A stretch of 64,000 nt of DNA from Icerya purchasi (GCA_039619475.1 CM077116.1:172513863-172577862); one strand, 5' to 3'; shown: positions 24,380 to 36,946, counted from the first letter of the stretch. A program made the numbers and translations. The notes: generated from the sequence alone by a model not told the origin.

Positions 24380-26735
24380 AGCCTCGAATCATTCTTTGAA
24401 CCCTGCGTTACTCATGAATGGCTCGCTGATTAAAGAAGTAAAAATTCCTCGTCGTCCTCCTTATATGATCTTTCCTTTGCGGCCATGAAACTAACCGTGG
24501 AACAACAAACAATATCTTTTAATTCCGACGAAAATGATCCTTTAAATCTTCCTTTTACAATCCATGAGTTAAATTATCAACTAAACTGCAACATAAGGAA
24601 TAGCATACCTGGAGTTAATTCCATACATTCCTTTATGCTCAAACATCTTCCTACATCTGATAGATTATTCCTGCTCTGCATCTACAACCAAATTTGGTCT
24701 TCTGGTTTTATCCCACAATCGTTAAAAACAACTCTCCTTATCCCGATTGTCAAGCCGAACAAAGACCCCTTCCTTCCTCAAAGCTATAGAGCCATCTCCT
24801 TGATCTCAGTCCTTTCTAAGGTAATGGAGAAAATGGTGAACCGACGCCTCTATTTCTATCTTGAATCCAAGGAAATCCTCTTTCTCCAATCCAAGCAGAC
24901 GGCCGAAAATATAAATCTGCACTCGTTTATCTTCTTAGCCTACAAAGGCAAATCGTAACAGCCCACAGTAGATCACAGTATCTCTGATCGGTCTTTTTTG
25001 ACATAGAGAAAGCTTACGACCCCATATGGCGATATGGAGTGCTTAAAAAGCTGAAGAACGCCGGAATTAGCGGTAATATGGGCAATTTTATCCAGAGCTT
25101 CCTCACTGATAGAACTATTCAAGTAAGAATAGGCTCTTCAGTATCTTCATCCTTCACGACTGAAAATGGAATTTCATAGGGTTCGTCTTTAAGCGTAACC
25201 TCGTTTATCCTTTATATAAACGATATAGGAGAGTGCATAAGGCCGCCGGTAACATCCCCTTTGTTCATTGATAACCTTAAGATATCTCTTCCCTCAAACT
25301 TCCCGGCTAATGCGATGTCTATCCTACAGTCAACGATCAACAGCTTACAAGGCGGAAAAGAATGGCTTGGATTTCTCATTCTCAAAAACTGCATGTGTCC
25401 AATTCCTAAAGAAGCGTCGTCCTATTTCCAATCTTGATATCACCCTCTACCTAAAACATGTACCTATCCCATTCCTTCCGTCCATACAGTTTCTGGGTCT
25501 AACGTTCGATGAAAGATCATTGTGGGCTCCACACATGTCTATCCTTAAGCGTAATTGCATGAAATCCTTGTCCATCTTGAAATGTTTATCCAACCACAAG
25601 TACAATATAGATCCAAAATTGCCGTTATCAGTATACAAAGCCCTTATCCTAAGTAAACTGTCCTACGGTTGCCAGGCGTATTCCTCTGCTAATAAAACAC
25701 TTTTAAAATCTCTATCGATCCTATACATAATACTTCTTTCATACTTGGGGCGCATCGAACTTCTTCGTTGGGCGTTTGTGCTTTGGTGGGCCTTCCTCCG
25801 TTATCTGTTATTCGCGATTATCTCACCTTTCGAGATTCTTTTCGTTATTTCTTACCAGATCAACTTTCCACCAGTAACTTCCAAATCCCATTCCCGTAGG
25901 CATAAATTGGAGCGACCACCATATTAATCCGACCGCTATAGCGCCCTGGATTCATGTCTCAACATCTATAAGCATATCCTTAGCAAATCCCTTAAGAACA
26001 TCTAACCTCTCTATACACATGTCTCAAGTAGCATTAAATAAACTCGCCTCCTTCCCTAACTACATTCACATGTACACAGACGCAGCTAAAGCGAGTCCTA
26101 CTAATTCTCCTTCACCAACTGCATGCGCTTATGAAATTGGAGGTGTAATGTACACCGAGCGCCTAAACGACTACTGCTCTACTTTAGAGGCAGAAACGTT
26201 TGGGATCCTTCTTTGTCTTGAGACATATTCTTCCAACTCAGCGTCTCAAAATTCCCTTTGCTGAAGAGTGGAGCAAACTATGGTCAGAACAAACGACCTG
26301 GCTCAGGTCCATCAAGTCGAACACCGACCCATGGTGGCCGCCGTTCCCCGCCCCACGTAGGTATTTCTCGATCCTACCGAGACTGCGTCTGGGGCACACT
26401 GCACTGTCACACAATTACGTCTTTGAAGGAGCTCCTCCTCCGTCTACCTGTCCTCTTTGCGGATTCATGACCTCGTCAACCGTAGAGCATCTGCTGAAAT
26501 GATGCCGGCATACTTCCCGTACTTCTAATCATAGCTCACCCCACCGCCTGTTGACGAACTACCCGGATTGTGGTCGGGCAATGTTGAATTTTGCAGCATC
26601 GAACAGACTGCACCGCCTTCTGTAATTTCCAGTGAGTCTAGGTGCCGTAATAACCCAGGTAGAGTTACACACGGCACCTAGATTTATATTTGTAAATTTA
26701 TTAAAAAGAAAGAAAAAAAGGATAGAAATAATAAT
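24380..26735 (+). mobile_element. I/R1-like LINE ORF2: RT plus RNase H, decayed
   Basis: The RT N-terminus at 24,485-24,958 includes NSIPGVNSIHSFMLKHLP and PIVKPNKDPFLPQSYRAISL. Then come FDIEKAYDPIWRYGVLKKL near 25,000 (motif A) and FILYINDI near 25,205. The catalytic box is FIDN at 25,264-25,275 instead of F-x-D-D. The thumb (25,350-25,720) includes IQFLGLTFDERSLWAPH and SKLSYGCQAYSSA. RNase H starts near 26,065 with HMYTDAAKA (normally DGS) and LEAETFGIL. The C-terminal zinc finger is RLRLGHTALSHNYVF, then CPLCG and STVEHLL near 26,445-26,500. The 3' UTR has a 12-bp hairpin (26,637-26,682) and an A-rich end. Several frame changes break it. Confidence 0.8.
26637..26682 (+). other. 3' UTR hairpin of the I/R1-like element
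   Basis: TCTAGGTGCCGT (26,637-26,648) pairs perfectly with ACGGCACCTAGA (26,671-26,682) across a 22-nt loop, about 50 nt before the A-rich 3' end. Hairpins in LINE 3' UTRs can serve as the mark recognised by the element's own reverse transcriptase. That role here is inferred. Confidence 0.6.
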
Positions 26736-26796
26736 AATGACGAAATACAAACTGATAATGTCCCCTGCTGGAGGAAGCTAATATTTAAATTTCGAT

Positions 26797-27794
26797 ATGA
26801 CCAACAATATAAACGAAATTAAACCTGATTTACCTAATGACGAGGGCGAAGTAATTAACAACATTAAACCACTGCCGCCGATCATAGTTATACAAAATTT
26901 TACAGATTTTATAAAATTTTTATTACGTATAGCCGATATACACCTTAAAATCAACATTATCCGGATAGTAACTATAAAGCCACATAACGCGTTAAGTTAT
27001 CGAGCTCCGATAAAAAATCCCTCAGAGAAAAGAAATATTTTTATTGTACGTATTCCCTAGCGGAGGAAAACCCGTTTAGGGTAGTATTAAGAAATCTATA
27101 TCTATCCACATAACAAACGAATTGCAGTCAAACGGTTTTCAGGTCTTGAGAGTTCTTACCAATATCTTAAGAAAAACAACGAAACAACCATTACTTGTGT
27201 TCTTCATGGATTTGAAACCATCACCCAAAAATGACGGAATATTTTAAATTACTCTCGTTTTTAAATACAATTGCAGTCGATGAAGAACCAAATAAAAATT
27301 CTAGACTAACGCAATGTAAACGGTGCCGGCTGTTTGGGCACACTGCAAACTATTGTAATCTACCAACCAAGTGCGTTAAACGTGCCAGCAAACACGACAT
27401 CAAAACCTGTACTAAGAATGCTTCCGAACCAGCAAAATGTGCTTTGTGTGAAGAAGATCACCCCAGCAAGTTATAGGGGCTGTTCAGTTTGCAAACAGCG
27501 GATTCAATTTCATAATAAAATATACGTAAATGCTTTTCTCGAATGCACACAAATAACTATAATTACGATAATGGGGATTATTCGGATTTTCCAGCAAATG
27601 TAGACACAGTCGATCATACGCAGATGTGGCTAAAAGTAGTAGTTCAAGCTATCAAAAAAAGATCGACCTCTACCAATGATATCGAGAGCAGCAGTGCTAT
27701 TACCGATGGTAATCTTAAAGTGAATAATACCATTAAGAAAAATAATTATTATATACCCATTAGAAATAATGACAATGAGAAGACATCTCATTAG
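26797..27794 (+). pseudogene. Gag-like ORF1 with CCHC zinc knuckles
   Basis: The N-terminal part (26,797-27,060) reads IIVIQNFTDFIKFLLRI, the fold preceding the zinc knuckles in Jockey-type ORF1 (PRE_C2HC-like). At 27,315 onward is CKRCRLFGHTANYC, a canonical C-x2-C-x4-H-x4-C knuckle, then CVKRASKHD--TC and CALCEEDHP, two more degenerate knuckles, and RGCSVCK after a frame change near 27,465. Such proteins package the element RNA. The frame is broken at least three times. Confidence 0.75.
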
Positions 27795-27929
27795 TTTTAA
27801 CCACATTTTTGAATGAATTCAAAACTTTACTAAATCCGTTAATATCTACTACTAACAAAAGTCATTGAGAAAATTTTATCATAACGGTACAAAACGTAAG
27901 AACAGTCACTCAACATTCACTCGTGATCA

Positions 27930-29830
27930 TGTTTTATGGTACGCAAATGGCATAACACAAACGAACTATATACATATTTTTCTGTAGAAACAAGAGGTGT
28001 AGACAAAAAAGCACTTATTACAGAAACGGACACCTTACGAATGAAAATAGCTTCAAATTACAGAGTTTTAACATATACACGGCAGACCATCCTGATGGTA
28101 CTCTGCCCCCACGGAGGAGAACCATGGGTCGAAAGCTCGCTTAAATAGTATAGAAAATATTCATACAATACATATGCATATCAAAAGGGCCGTGATAAAT
28201 ATTTAAACCCTCGTAAGAGATCTCGCAGTAGCAGCAATTTATTGTCATGGGCAATTCCACATACCGGAATCGGAGTATAGCGCAATGTTCAAACAATTCC
28301 AGACTAGTTCATTTGCAGTGGAGATTATAGTGCTAAATGTATAGTATAACTAATTACGCTGGAAGAAAACTTAACAAGATGGTATGCGACAATTCACTTT
28401 CTATCCTGTCACCGATGCATCCCGCTTACTGGCCTCAACATGATAGTAGGCTTCCCGATGTCTTGGACTTTTTCATAATTCATGGATTACAAAATTATCA
28501 CAGCGAATACAAAACTGTTATCGATTTCTCATCCGACCCTGTCCCTGTACTTGCTATATTAAATGTGTATCTCAAGAATACATCCAGAAAGCAAGGACTT
28601 ATAAACAAAACTACTGACTGGAATTTTTTTCTCAAATAATAGGAAAAAAAAAACATACAATAAAAGAGGGGACGACGCTAAAAAAGGTGTTAAGAATGTT
28701 ACAAACCTTTTAAACATGCATACGATAATACGAGAAAAAAAAAAAATGGCAAAGCATTCTGTTCCGGCACAAATAAGAAAGCTAATACGCAAAACTTGAA
28801 CAGTTAGACGAACAACGGATATCCAACGTTAAAAAAATTATTTACACAGCTGCAAACGGAACTAAAGAATAAAATTAAGCAATTTAGAAATGAAATGATG
28901 TACTAGCTAATATAATCCATGAACACTGATAAAAGATCTCTGTGGAAGAATACAAGGAAACTACTAAAAGAACATCGTACAATATAAAGATTATTCTGGA
29001 CTAAAACTAACAGAGAAAAAGCTGATGCTTTCGCAAAATACCTCGATAATGTTTTTACTTCACACATCCCGATTCTTGTGATACACAATTCGCATCCACA
29101 CAGTATTCGTTTACCAAGGAAATCGACGATACTGTTATGCTACATTTTTTAATGGAATATTGCGAATCGGATACTTACCCAAGATGTGGAAAAAATCTGT
29201 AATAATTATACTGCACAAATTAGGGAAGGCCGCATATCGAAGTATCCTTCATACAGACCTATTCTAGTCTATTCAGTTCGTCATCCAAGGGTTTTGGAAA
29301 ATTTTATACCGTATACATCCGATTATAAACAGCAATAATGGTAATACCAAGGCACCAGTTCGGTTTCCGCGCCGAGCATTCCACAATAGTGAGACTAGTC
29401 GATATAATTTCCTCAACGCTAGAAGAAAAGGAAATATGTTCCGCGGTTTTTTTGGACGTTTCCCAGGCATTCAACAAAATGAGGCACCCTTGACTACTTT
29501 TCAAGTTGAAGCAATTTCTTCCTTCCGATCTTTACATGCTACTTCAATCACATATCAGACACCGATAGAACACATTTGTTGTCACGATCAATGACATTCC
29601 TTTTCGGAAGAGCATAAAGTTTTATCATCGGTACCGCAAGGTAGTCTCTATTGGGACCTCTATCATATTCTATCTACACATCCCCGATCTACCAGTTTAT
29701 AATCAAACAATATTAGCAACATTCGCTAATGATATAGCCATTACTGCATCGAATAAGGATGCCACGCGCACAAATATTTCCATTTAGAACCATTGTCGGG
29801 AACAAAAGCATATCATTTCCTTAACGAAAC
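27930..29830 (+). pseudogene. ORF2: endonuclease-reverse transcriptase, inactive
   Basis: The endonuclease C-terminus is at 28,337-28,639: HPAYWPQHDSRLPDVLDFF (28,418-28,474), then the catalytic S-D-H motif as SDP (28,532-28,540), where the essential His is Pro. The linker FWTKTNREKADAFAKYLDNVF lies near 28,990-29,055. RT follows: PKMWKKSVIIILHK near 29,180, FRAEHSTIVRLVDIISS (29,362 onward), FLDVSQAFN near 29,450, and the FADD box as FAND (29,722-29,733), losing one catalytic Asp. Two catalytic sites are therefore damaged, besides the frame changes. Confidence 0.75.
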
Positions 29831-30053
29831 TTTCGAATTTGGCGAAAAGTTCAAAATTACACGAAAAATTATGTGTCTCCCTTCTTTGCGACGCAAAAAT
29901 CAGGTATTATGCGAATATAAATGTTATATGGTTATCTTTCAATTAACATGCGGGGATTCTTCAGCGCATAGAATGGACGTACTAATATTATATAGTAGGT
30001 GGCCTAATTGGTTTCGCACGAAACCCGGCTAGAAAAAAAAAAAAGAAAGAAAA

Positions 30054-32594
30054 GTCGAAATGTACTCCGTTGTCAAATTAAATTTCCCGTGTTTTTAATG
30101 TTTAATTTCCATATGTTATTTTTGTAAAATGCGTTATAAAAGTTTTAAAAACTTAAATGCTAAATCCGAAAGGTTTAATCTAAAAATTCGAGATTTTTAG
30201 TACCGGCTGTTGCATCGCGAATGTATGAAAATGAATTGATAGTAAGGTTTTTGAATACAGATTATTGCCGTAATTTTATATCATATCATAAAATAGGCGC
30301 ACTCTAAACTCCAAATGATTTATGTTTCACTGTTAAATTTATAAAATGTTACAATACTAAATTAGACATAATTCGGAAAAGACAAAGGAAAACAAGCAAA
30401 AACCTAATAGTCTATGGACCTTGCGCTAACTGTCTAGCGGTACAGGCTGTCAGTAAATTTTAAAGTAATTAAATCAGATTTTGAACGGATGGCTTCATGC
30501 GGTAAACCTTTGATGTGTAAAGCCTACGTATGAAATTTTGTGTTCTGCGTTTTTTACGGTTTCAGGGCTACGCGATCGGTAAAACTTTTTTATTATTGTA
30601 GGTTTTTGTGAACCGCATTAGTAGTCGTTTTCGTGTAGGAGGAAAAAGTGTGAGATGCAAATTATTCGGTGTGTGAATTATTTTGCCGTCCAAAACGAAA
30701 AAGAATGGTGAAATTGACAGAAACAGATAAAAAGAAGGCTTTTTCAAAAAACATACTACTTTTCCTTTAAATTGCTGATACCGTGTTTTACTCTAACGGC
30801 TATTACGGCATATGATAAGACTATATCAGTTTAAAATGAGGTGTGCCGGGAACACTTAAGAACGCTTGCTCAGACTGTAACAATTGACGATTTTCATATT
30901 ATTTCGGGTGGTATTTTTTTTTTCTTTTCTTGAATTAAGGCGGGTAGTCAAATTGTCATAAATTTTTCGTAGCCCTTAAACAAAAAGGAACAAAATAAAC
31001 AATTTAATTCTTGTCGGGGTTACGGATTAAATAAGTATTTTTATTTACGAAATGTTCATTTAGTGCATACAGAACGTATCTTACATACTAAACGTGAACG
31101 AGAAAGAGTCTGTAGCCTACTGTATACAGTCTAATAAAAACTTAAGTTCCGCTTCTTTATAAAACGACCTCGTGCAGACGATGGCGTTTTAAACGTCTGA
31201 TTTTTCATGGTTGTTATCCAACAATTTAGCTCTGTCTCGATACTTACCTGAAGATGTGGCACGCCCATCTGTATGCGGTAGAGAGCTGACTGAAAATAAA
31301 TAAGATAGGATTGCAAAACAAATTTTAAAGATAAGATTATTAATTTTCAGGGCAGCGGAACACTTCACTAGGGGTAAAATTTGATGGCCATCAAAACGTG
31401 ATTGTCGTCTTAATTTATGACAGAAAAGTCTTGCCAGAGATCTATTGATCTCTTCACTCCTTCTCGCAGTTATTTGCACACGAACTATGGCAGAAAAGAA
31501 AAGTTGACCTTCTCATTAGAAGGATACATATAATTTTCCGATACCATATAACGTGACTAGGGTAAACTCTTCTGTAATTCATCACCAATTAGACTGTGTT
31601 CGGAGAAAGATCATTAAGTAAGATCCACGGAGGTCTACGAAACAGTGATTCCAGAGTTTTCCCCGTCATTTGACGGTACAAATAAAACACTATCACAAAC
31701 ACACAGAATAGGAAAGATGGCATTACTATGTCTAACACGGTCTCCAGTTATCGGAGAAGCAAATAAACTGGGACTGACAGTGTAAAGACGCATGCACCAT
31801 TTGGTATGAAATTTCACCGGAGGTAACTAGCATCCCTGTAAATAATAATCAGCTGGTTAGTGCATTTATTTACATTGTTTCGATGATGTTACTTGACGTT
31901 TGTTTCAGAGAGTTCTTCAATGTTATATCTATATTTATTACTACACGGTGAAGCACAAGTGTGATGGAGATAATTTAAGGAGTGCGTCTATGTTGTTAAA
32001 GTATAAACGTTTAATCATCTCATCGCGGACAAAGGAAGATTGTTTATAAAACAGAAAAAAACACAAAGATTGATCGATGGAGCTAGAGTGTACGGAAAAT
32101 AAAATGTTCCGAGAGACGTCCTAAAAAAAAAAATGGAGGCCGGCAAAGAAGTTTACGATTATGCAGAAAATCGAATAGTGGATAAAATGTAAGGACTTAA
32201 TCGAAGAAGGTTTTGACGAAGAATTGTAGCATTTCAAATAACGAACTGCAAAATTGCGATAAATGTTGCGTTTCGGGTTTGATACGCATTCGGGGACAGA
32301 ACGGGCGTATTAGAGCATTTCACTTTAGGGATTGCCAAGATGGAATTCGTAATCGAATAATAATTCTAAGAATTTGACAATTTGAAGGAGAACACTAAGA
32401 GTAAACGGAACACTCTGGAGCAACGATGACTTCTACGGAATTCGAATGCGAAAAACGTTAAGTCCTCAGATTTACAATTTGGTAATTGTATTCCAAAAGG
32501 TGCTTCAAGTGTGCTTTTATCGGAAGAGTGACGATAAGGAGATCCTGAAATTAGTAGTACGACTGCTGTAAGCGTGACGTTTAATCGGTTTAAA
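30054..32594. other. Unique DNA, nothing recognised
   Basis: About 2.5 kb with no supported gene or repeat. The minus-strand frames at 31,131-31,479 and 31,635-31,817 have no motifs. The block after about 32,050 may belong to the 5' side of the RTE-like element, but I cannot show it. Confidence 0.4.
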
Positions 32595-32745
32595 AGTAAA
32601 GTAGGTCCAATACAAAGATGTTAGGGATTGTGCAGTTAAAATTCACAATGTATTAAGCCCAACGGCACCAATGAGAGTAAGGTGGCTAGTTCCTTTCTCT
32701 CGGCCGCAACAAGACAAGTCTGGAACCTGTGACCTCAAAAACGTA
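32595..32745 (-). mobile_element. SINE fragment, family A
   Basis: Contains 'ttcacaatgtattaagccca', 'ggcaccaatgagagta' and 'agttcctttctctcggccg', which match the body of the SINE at 35,588-35,859 with a few changes. The tRNA-like head is truncated to 'caagacaagtctggaacctgtgacct'. Confidence 0.7.
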
Positions 32746-32879
32746 ATTAGCGTTGCGCTGGAATACGCTCTCCCTCTCCATATATTATACGGAACGCAAG
32801 GCGAAAATCCAACGAATAGCCGGTTTAAAGATTATCATCGGGACGTCGTTAATCTAATTTTAAAAAAATCTTAGTAACG

Positions 32880-34680
32880 AAACCAAATAAATCAAGCAGC
32901 GATTGAAGAAAAAACATTCCTCCAAAAGACTACGAAGAATGAATAGAGGAGATAGACAAATCAACTGCATCAATTCATCAGCTCTGATGACACAAGAAAT
33001 TTCTTTTCTGCGCTTAAGGAAATCTACAGTCCCACTTGCAATATTCTAACGCCCGTTAGGGATAATAATCGTAGCAGAATTGTCAATAATGACGAAATAC
33101 TTGAAACATAGCATAACTACTACTCGGACCTTCGTAACCAAACTCCAAAAATAAATTATCGAACTTTCATAGCAAGGATTCGGAGATTCACGAAGTTGAG
33201 AAAACGATCAGCGAACATAACAGTTGAAAGGTGTCAGAACCCGACGACATTTCAGCGGAAATTTTAAAGTTGCAGTTCTCTAGCAAAGCGATTGTGTAGT
33301 CTCTTTGTGACAATATGGAACTACGAAGAAGTCCCTAAGTATTTTCTGGAAGGACAACAATTATTACGAGAAAGGGAAACAAAGATGATTCTATCCTAAT
33401 TACCGCGACATCTCTCTGATAATATCTGTAACTGGAAAACTACTAGCCAGGTTAAGAATCGGATTGCTCCAGTACTTGATCAAATGATACTCGAATCGCA
33501 AGCTGGGTTTTCTCAAAGCTAGTATTGATACGATCTTTATCGCCCAGCAACTTCAAGAAAAGACGGTAGAGCAACGCGCGGACTTGCTCATTTATTGACT
33601 TGGCCAAAGCATTTGACTCAGTTAACAATGTTTTTCAAATACCTATCGAACCCATATCCGCCTTACATAAAAATAACAAAGTGTCTTGATTCAAGGAAAG
33701 TTAACGAAACCGTTGAATGCGTTGACGTAAAGCTATGATGTGCTTGGGCCCCGATTCTCCTCAACGTCTTTATGGCAGCCCTGTTCATGATTATCGATGA
33801 GAAATTACGTTCGAAAGGAATTCAGATATGAACTATGGAACAGGGGACAAATTAATGAACTTTTCCCGTCTCAAAATAAAAACTAAAACAGTAAGGTGCA
33901 AATAACTGTGAAATGCAATATGCAGTCGACTACGCGATATACTAGCACACTCTTGACGGTGAATTACAGGCTATTTGATGAAACATATAAAAAGCATTAC
34001 CATGAAAAAAAAACAAACAAAAAAAAACGAGATATTATCAAGTTTTCGAGAGTAGCATATTCTAATTTAATCCTAGAAAATGTCACAAGCTTTCAGTATC
34101 TCGGATCTTGCCTTGGTGCGACGGACGACGAAATACACTGCCAAATTAAAAGTGCTACGTCAGCTTTCACGAAATTGAAAATCAGAGTATTCCGTAATAA
34201 AGGGACTTTAGCCAGTCTTCGCGCTGTGATTGTTCCATCCTTGTTATATGAATCTGAAACACGGACGCTTTACGTAAGCTTGAACATATACCGTAAAGAT
34301 TAAGTGGCGACGGACTTTATTACCAATGAAGAAGTTCTCAGGTGTTTCAATGTGAAACGAACAGAAACACTGATATATTAATATCGCAACTAAAAAATTC
34401 ATGTTGTACGAATGCAAGACCACCGCCTTCATTCTGTGGCGGATTGGTGAAAGGAACCGTGGAGGCCTGAAAAAACGTTATAAAGATCATTATATGTTAC
34501 GGGATGTAAATATCACCAAGGAATAGAAAAAAACGTTGCACAAAACCGGGAGAAATGGAAAAAGCTGACTCAGGATTTGGTAGAAAGGAACCGTAAGAAA
34601 AAGAAAAGAAATACTGGATAATGCCATCACTGCGGTAGAACCTGTACCGCTAAAAGTGAAACCAACGAAAACACATTGTT
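32880..34680 (+). mobile_element. RTE-like endonuclease-RT retrotransposon remnant
   Basis: In changing frames: FFSALKEIYSPT near 33,005, NNDEILET-HNYYSDL near 33,090, PDDISAEILKL near 33,243, NYRDISLISVTGKLLAR near 33,400, VLDQMILESQAGFS near 33,475, IFIAQQLQEKTVEQRADL near 33,535, and DLAKAFDSVN near 33,598. The C-terminal region at 33,896-34,303 reads NVTSFQYLGSCLGATDDEI and RAVIVPSLLYESETRTLY. Further down are TNEEVLRCFNVKRTE, RMQDHRL and LKKRYKDH. This C-terminal signature is typical of a widespread animal LINE class often annotated as endonuclease-reverse transcriptase. The YADD region is lost. No intact frame remains. Confidence 0.7.
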
Positions 34681-35099
34681 AGATAAATATACGTGCATGC
34701 GGGCTTACGAGTTGCAGCTCTAATAATGAATATACTTTTAATATGCGCATACGCGTGCATTTCAATATATGTGTTTTTAAAATGACTTTATTTAAAAAAA
34801 AAATAATCTCAAATTATTCAGCTGTCTTATAGTATGAATTTTAAATAAAAATGTATATAAAAATAAATTTAAAATGGCTTCGGTAATAATTGCGTCGATT
34901 AAATATATTTTATTATTACATTAGTGAGAGGAAGAGTAGGAAGAAATTGAAGATTTTTAATAACTAATTTAGCGACTGCTTTTCATTGTAATCGGAAAAA
35001 TGATGAACATCTGCACTGAACTATGCGCAAACGGTGATATTCAAAATTTTACACTTGGCGATACTGGCCATGGTTTTTTCGTTGACAAATATAGAAACC

Positions 35100-35570
35100 A
35101 TGAACAACAGCGGTCTACTGTGTATATATAGGCACAGCTAACTTCGGACACAGTTATATCCTCGGAAATATATCCGCGTTTGGACACAACCGCATACATC
35201 TCAGACGATGTGATTTAACACATCTCAACTCCGAAAGAGGTCACACAACGAACAGGTGTTGTCATTCCGGACACAGACAGATTTACCCTTGGCGGAGTAA
35301 TTTAATATTTCTGAACTCTGAAAGGCGTCAGCTGCGCGCATGCGCACTGTGTTCAAGGACGTTTTGTTCCTTTGTGCGTTTGGAGTGCTATGTAGAGTTG
35401 GGAGTTGAATTCGCAGCCGAGAAAGTGATTGTGGTTATACACTAGATATGAGATACGTAACTCTAATGAAGTTGGATTTGAGAAGCGGATATATATCCAC
35501 AGTCGGAAACGACACATATATGTACCCAAAACTGCTCTAGCAGAGTTGATTTGTGCATCTCTAATATATA
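35100..35570 (-). repeat. Unclassified interspersed repeat X, left copy
   Basis: On the minus strand it starts 'ttagagatgcacaaatcaac' and matches 61,733-62,330 at roughly 75-80% by eye, including 'gttacgtatctcatat', 'tgtgtccggaatgaca' and 'ttaaatcacatcgtctg'. An inner motif 'cggagttgag-----ttaaatc' is repeated. There is no coding potential. It may be a non-autonomous element, but no end structure was defined. Confidence 0.65.
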
Positions 35571-35587
35571 TATATACATATACATAT

Positions 35588-35856
35588 AAGTAAAGTAAAG
35601 TAATTCCCATCCCCTTAATAGGGCATCGGGATTGTGAAGTTAAGGTTCACAATGAACTAAGCCCAACGGCACTAATGAGAGTAGGGGGGCCAGTTCCTTT
35701 CTCTCAGCCGCCTTTACTTTCCCAGATTTCTCTGGTACCCAATTATTTCAGGCTGGGTAAACTTGGGAGCGATTTGGTTCCGGGGCAAGACAGGTATCGA
35801 TAACCCGTGACCTCTGATTTGGCAGCCAAACACCTTAACCACTAGGCTACACGCTG

Positions 35857-35859
<3 letters not shown>
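35588..35859 (-). mobile_element. tRNA-derived SINE, family A, full copy
   Basis: On the minus strand the head 'gtgtagcctagtggttaagg' carries the A box (TAGCCTAGTGG), and 'gggttatcgatacc' is the B box. The body has 'ctactctcattagtgcc' and 'cttaacttcacaatcccg', and the tail is made of ACTTT repeats (35,588-35,600 region). About 270 bp. The tRNA-like part is the pol III promoter. An AT dinucleotide run abuts the head at 35,859-35,908. Confidence 0.8.

Positions 35860-35908
<49 letters not shown>
35859..35908. repeat. (AT)n microsatellite
   Basis: About 25 AT units in a row, followed by a short TG stretch. Confidence 0.9.
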
Positions 35909-35916
<8 letters not shown>

Positions 35917-36740
35917 ATCAAAAAAGCAATATACCTTTTTCTATCTTTCTGTACATTGGGCCGCCCGCTGGTGTTACTCTTAGCTGCTAAAATTTACTTT
36001 TATACCAATACAGTGTGTTCAATACATTTCTAATACCAGTTAGCAGTATTACTAAAATCTTCATGGTTGTTTTTTGCGAAGCGACTTTGTACATCTTCGT
36101 TGTAGTGCATTCAGTTACCGAGTCTAGGCGACTACCTATTCGTACATTCTAGTTATACAGACACAGGCGTAGTGTTCATATATGCAATGAGAATACATAC
36201 ACGAAAGACTACACTTTGCATTGATTAGTAATCGTTTGCTTTACAGATACACTAATGCAGTCATTATGTCTGCTTACTGAACATCAATTAGCACGTTACC
36301 TTCCATATAATTTTATTAGCGGTTAATTTAATATATTTTGTAATTTCTGTTGTTGCCCGACATCAAACTGAAAGACTTCCGTAACGGAAGTCCATTGCCC
36401 TAGGTAACTAGGCTATCGGCTCGACTTCGTAATAAAAAAAAAAAAAGAAAATAGATAGCGTGTAAGAAAGTGATAGCTACTTTTGTGACAACGCGAACTA
36501 TCATCTCGATTTGTGACCACATTGTAAAAATTGTTTTGATTTTGGTGGAGCTGCACAGAAGCTCGCAATTGAAGCTGAACTACCTTTACAGCAGGTCCAG
36601 CATGCTGGAATAGAAGAATAGCACGCCAAATTAAGCTGTCACCGGTTGGCCTAGAGTAAATTCGGTGGTAAGTGAGCCCTAAAAAAAAAGCGAAACGGGC
36701 GGGAAAACCTTCATTGAAAACGGTCAGCGTTGGCGAAATT
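35909..36740. other. Unique DNA with a hairpin and A tract
   Basis: Nothing coding is recognised. A perfect 8-bp hairpin GACTTCCG-TAA-CGGAAGTC lies at 36,374-36,392, about 42 nt before an A tract (36,434-36,446). This looks like the 3' end of a retrotransposed element whose body I cannot identify. Confidence 0.4.
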
Positions 36741-36946
36741 ATTCAAGAATCGCTTCGGAAGCAATCGCGTAAACGGAACAATGCGTCGAAACAAATGTCG
36801 GTTTCGTCCGGCTTTTTTCGCTAATCGCGAAAACAGAACAATGCGTCGAAACAAATGTCGGTTTCGTCCGGCTTTTTTCGCTAATCGCGAAAACAGAACA
36901 ATGCGTCGAAACAAATGTCGGTTTCGTCCGGCTTTTTTCGCCGCTT
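36741..36946. repeat. 60-bp minisatellite, about three copies
   Basis: Units at 36,781-36,840 and 36,841-36,900 are identical, the unit at 36,901 matches for 40 bp before diverging, and a diverged partial unit precedes. Because 60 is a multiple of three, the array stays open in several frames on both strands, giving a 20-residue repeat with core NKCRFRPAFFANRENR on the plus strand and KPTFVSTHCSVFAIS on the minus strand. Reading frames on both strands argue for repeat-driven openness rather than a gene. Confidence 0.85.

Larger units (their letters stand above)
26797..30053 (+). mobile_element. Near-full-length Jockey-like retrotransposon (ORF1 + ORF2), decayed
   Basis: About 3.3 kb in the order expected for a Jockey-type element: gag-like ORF1 with zinc knuckles, then ORF2 with an apurinic endonuclease and reverse transcriptase, then a short 3' UTR with a tight hairpin GGTTTCG-CA-CGAAACC (about 30,010-30,025) and an A-rich tail to 30,053. 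All parts lie in one orientation and order, which argues for one insertion rather than separate fragments. Both ORFs are split by stops and frame changes. Confidence 0.75.

Noticed and set aside
35790..35859. tRNA gene on the minus strand
   Set aside because: The A and B boxes are present but embedded in a SINE with a shared body. The cloverleaf is not intact.
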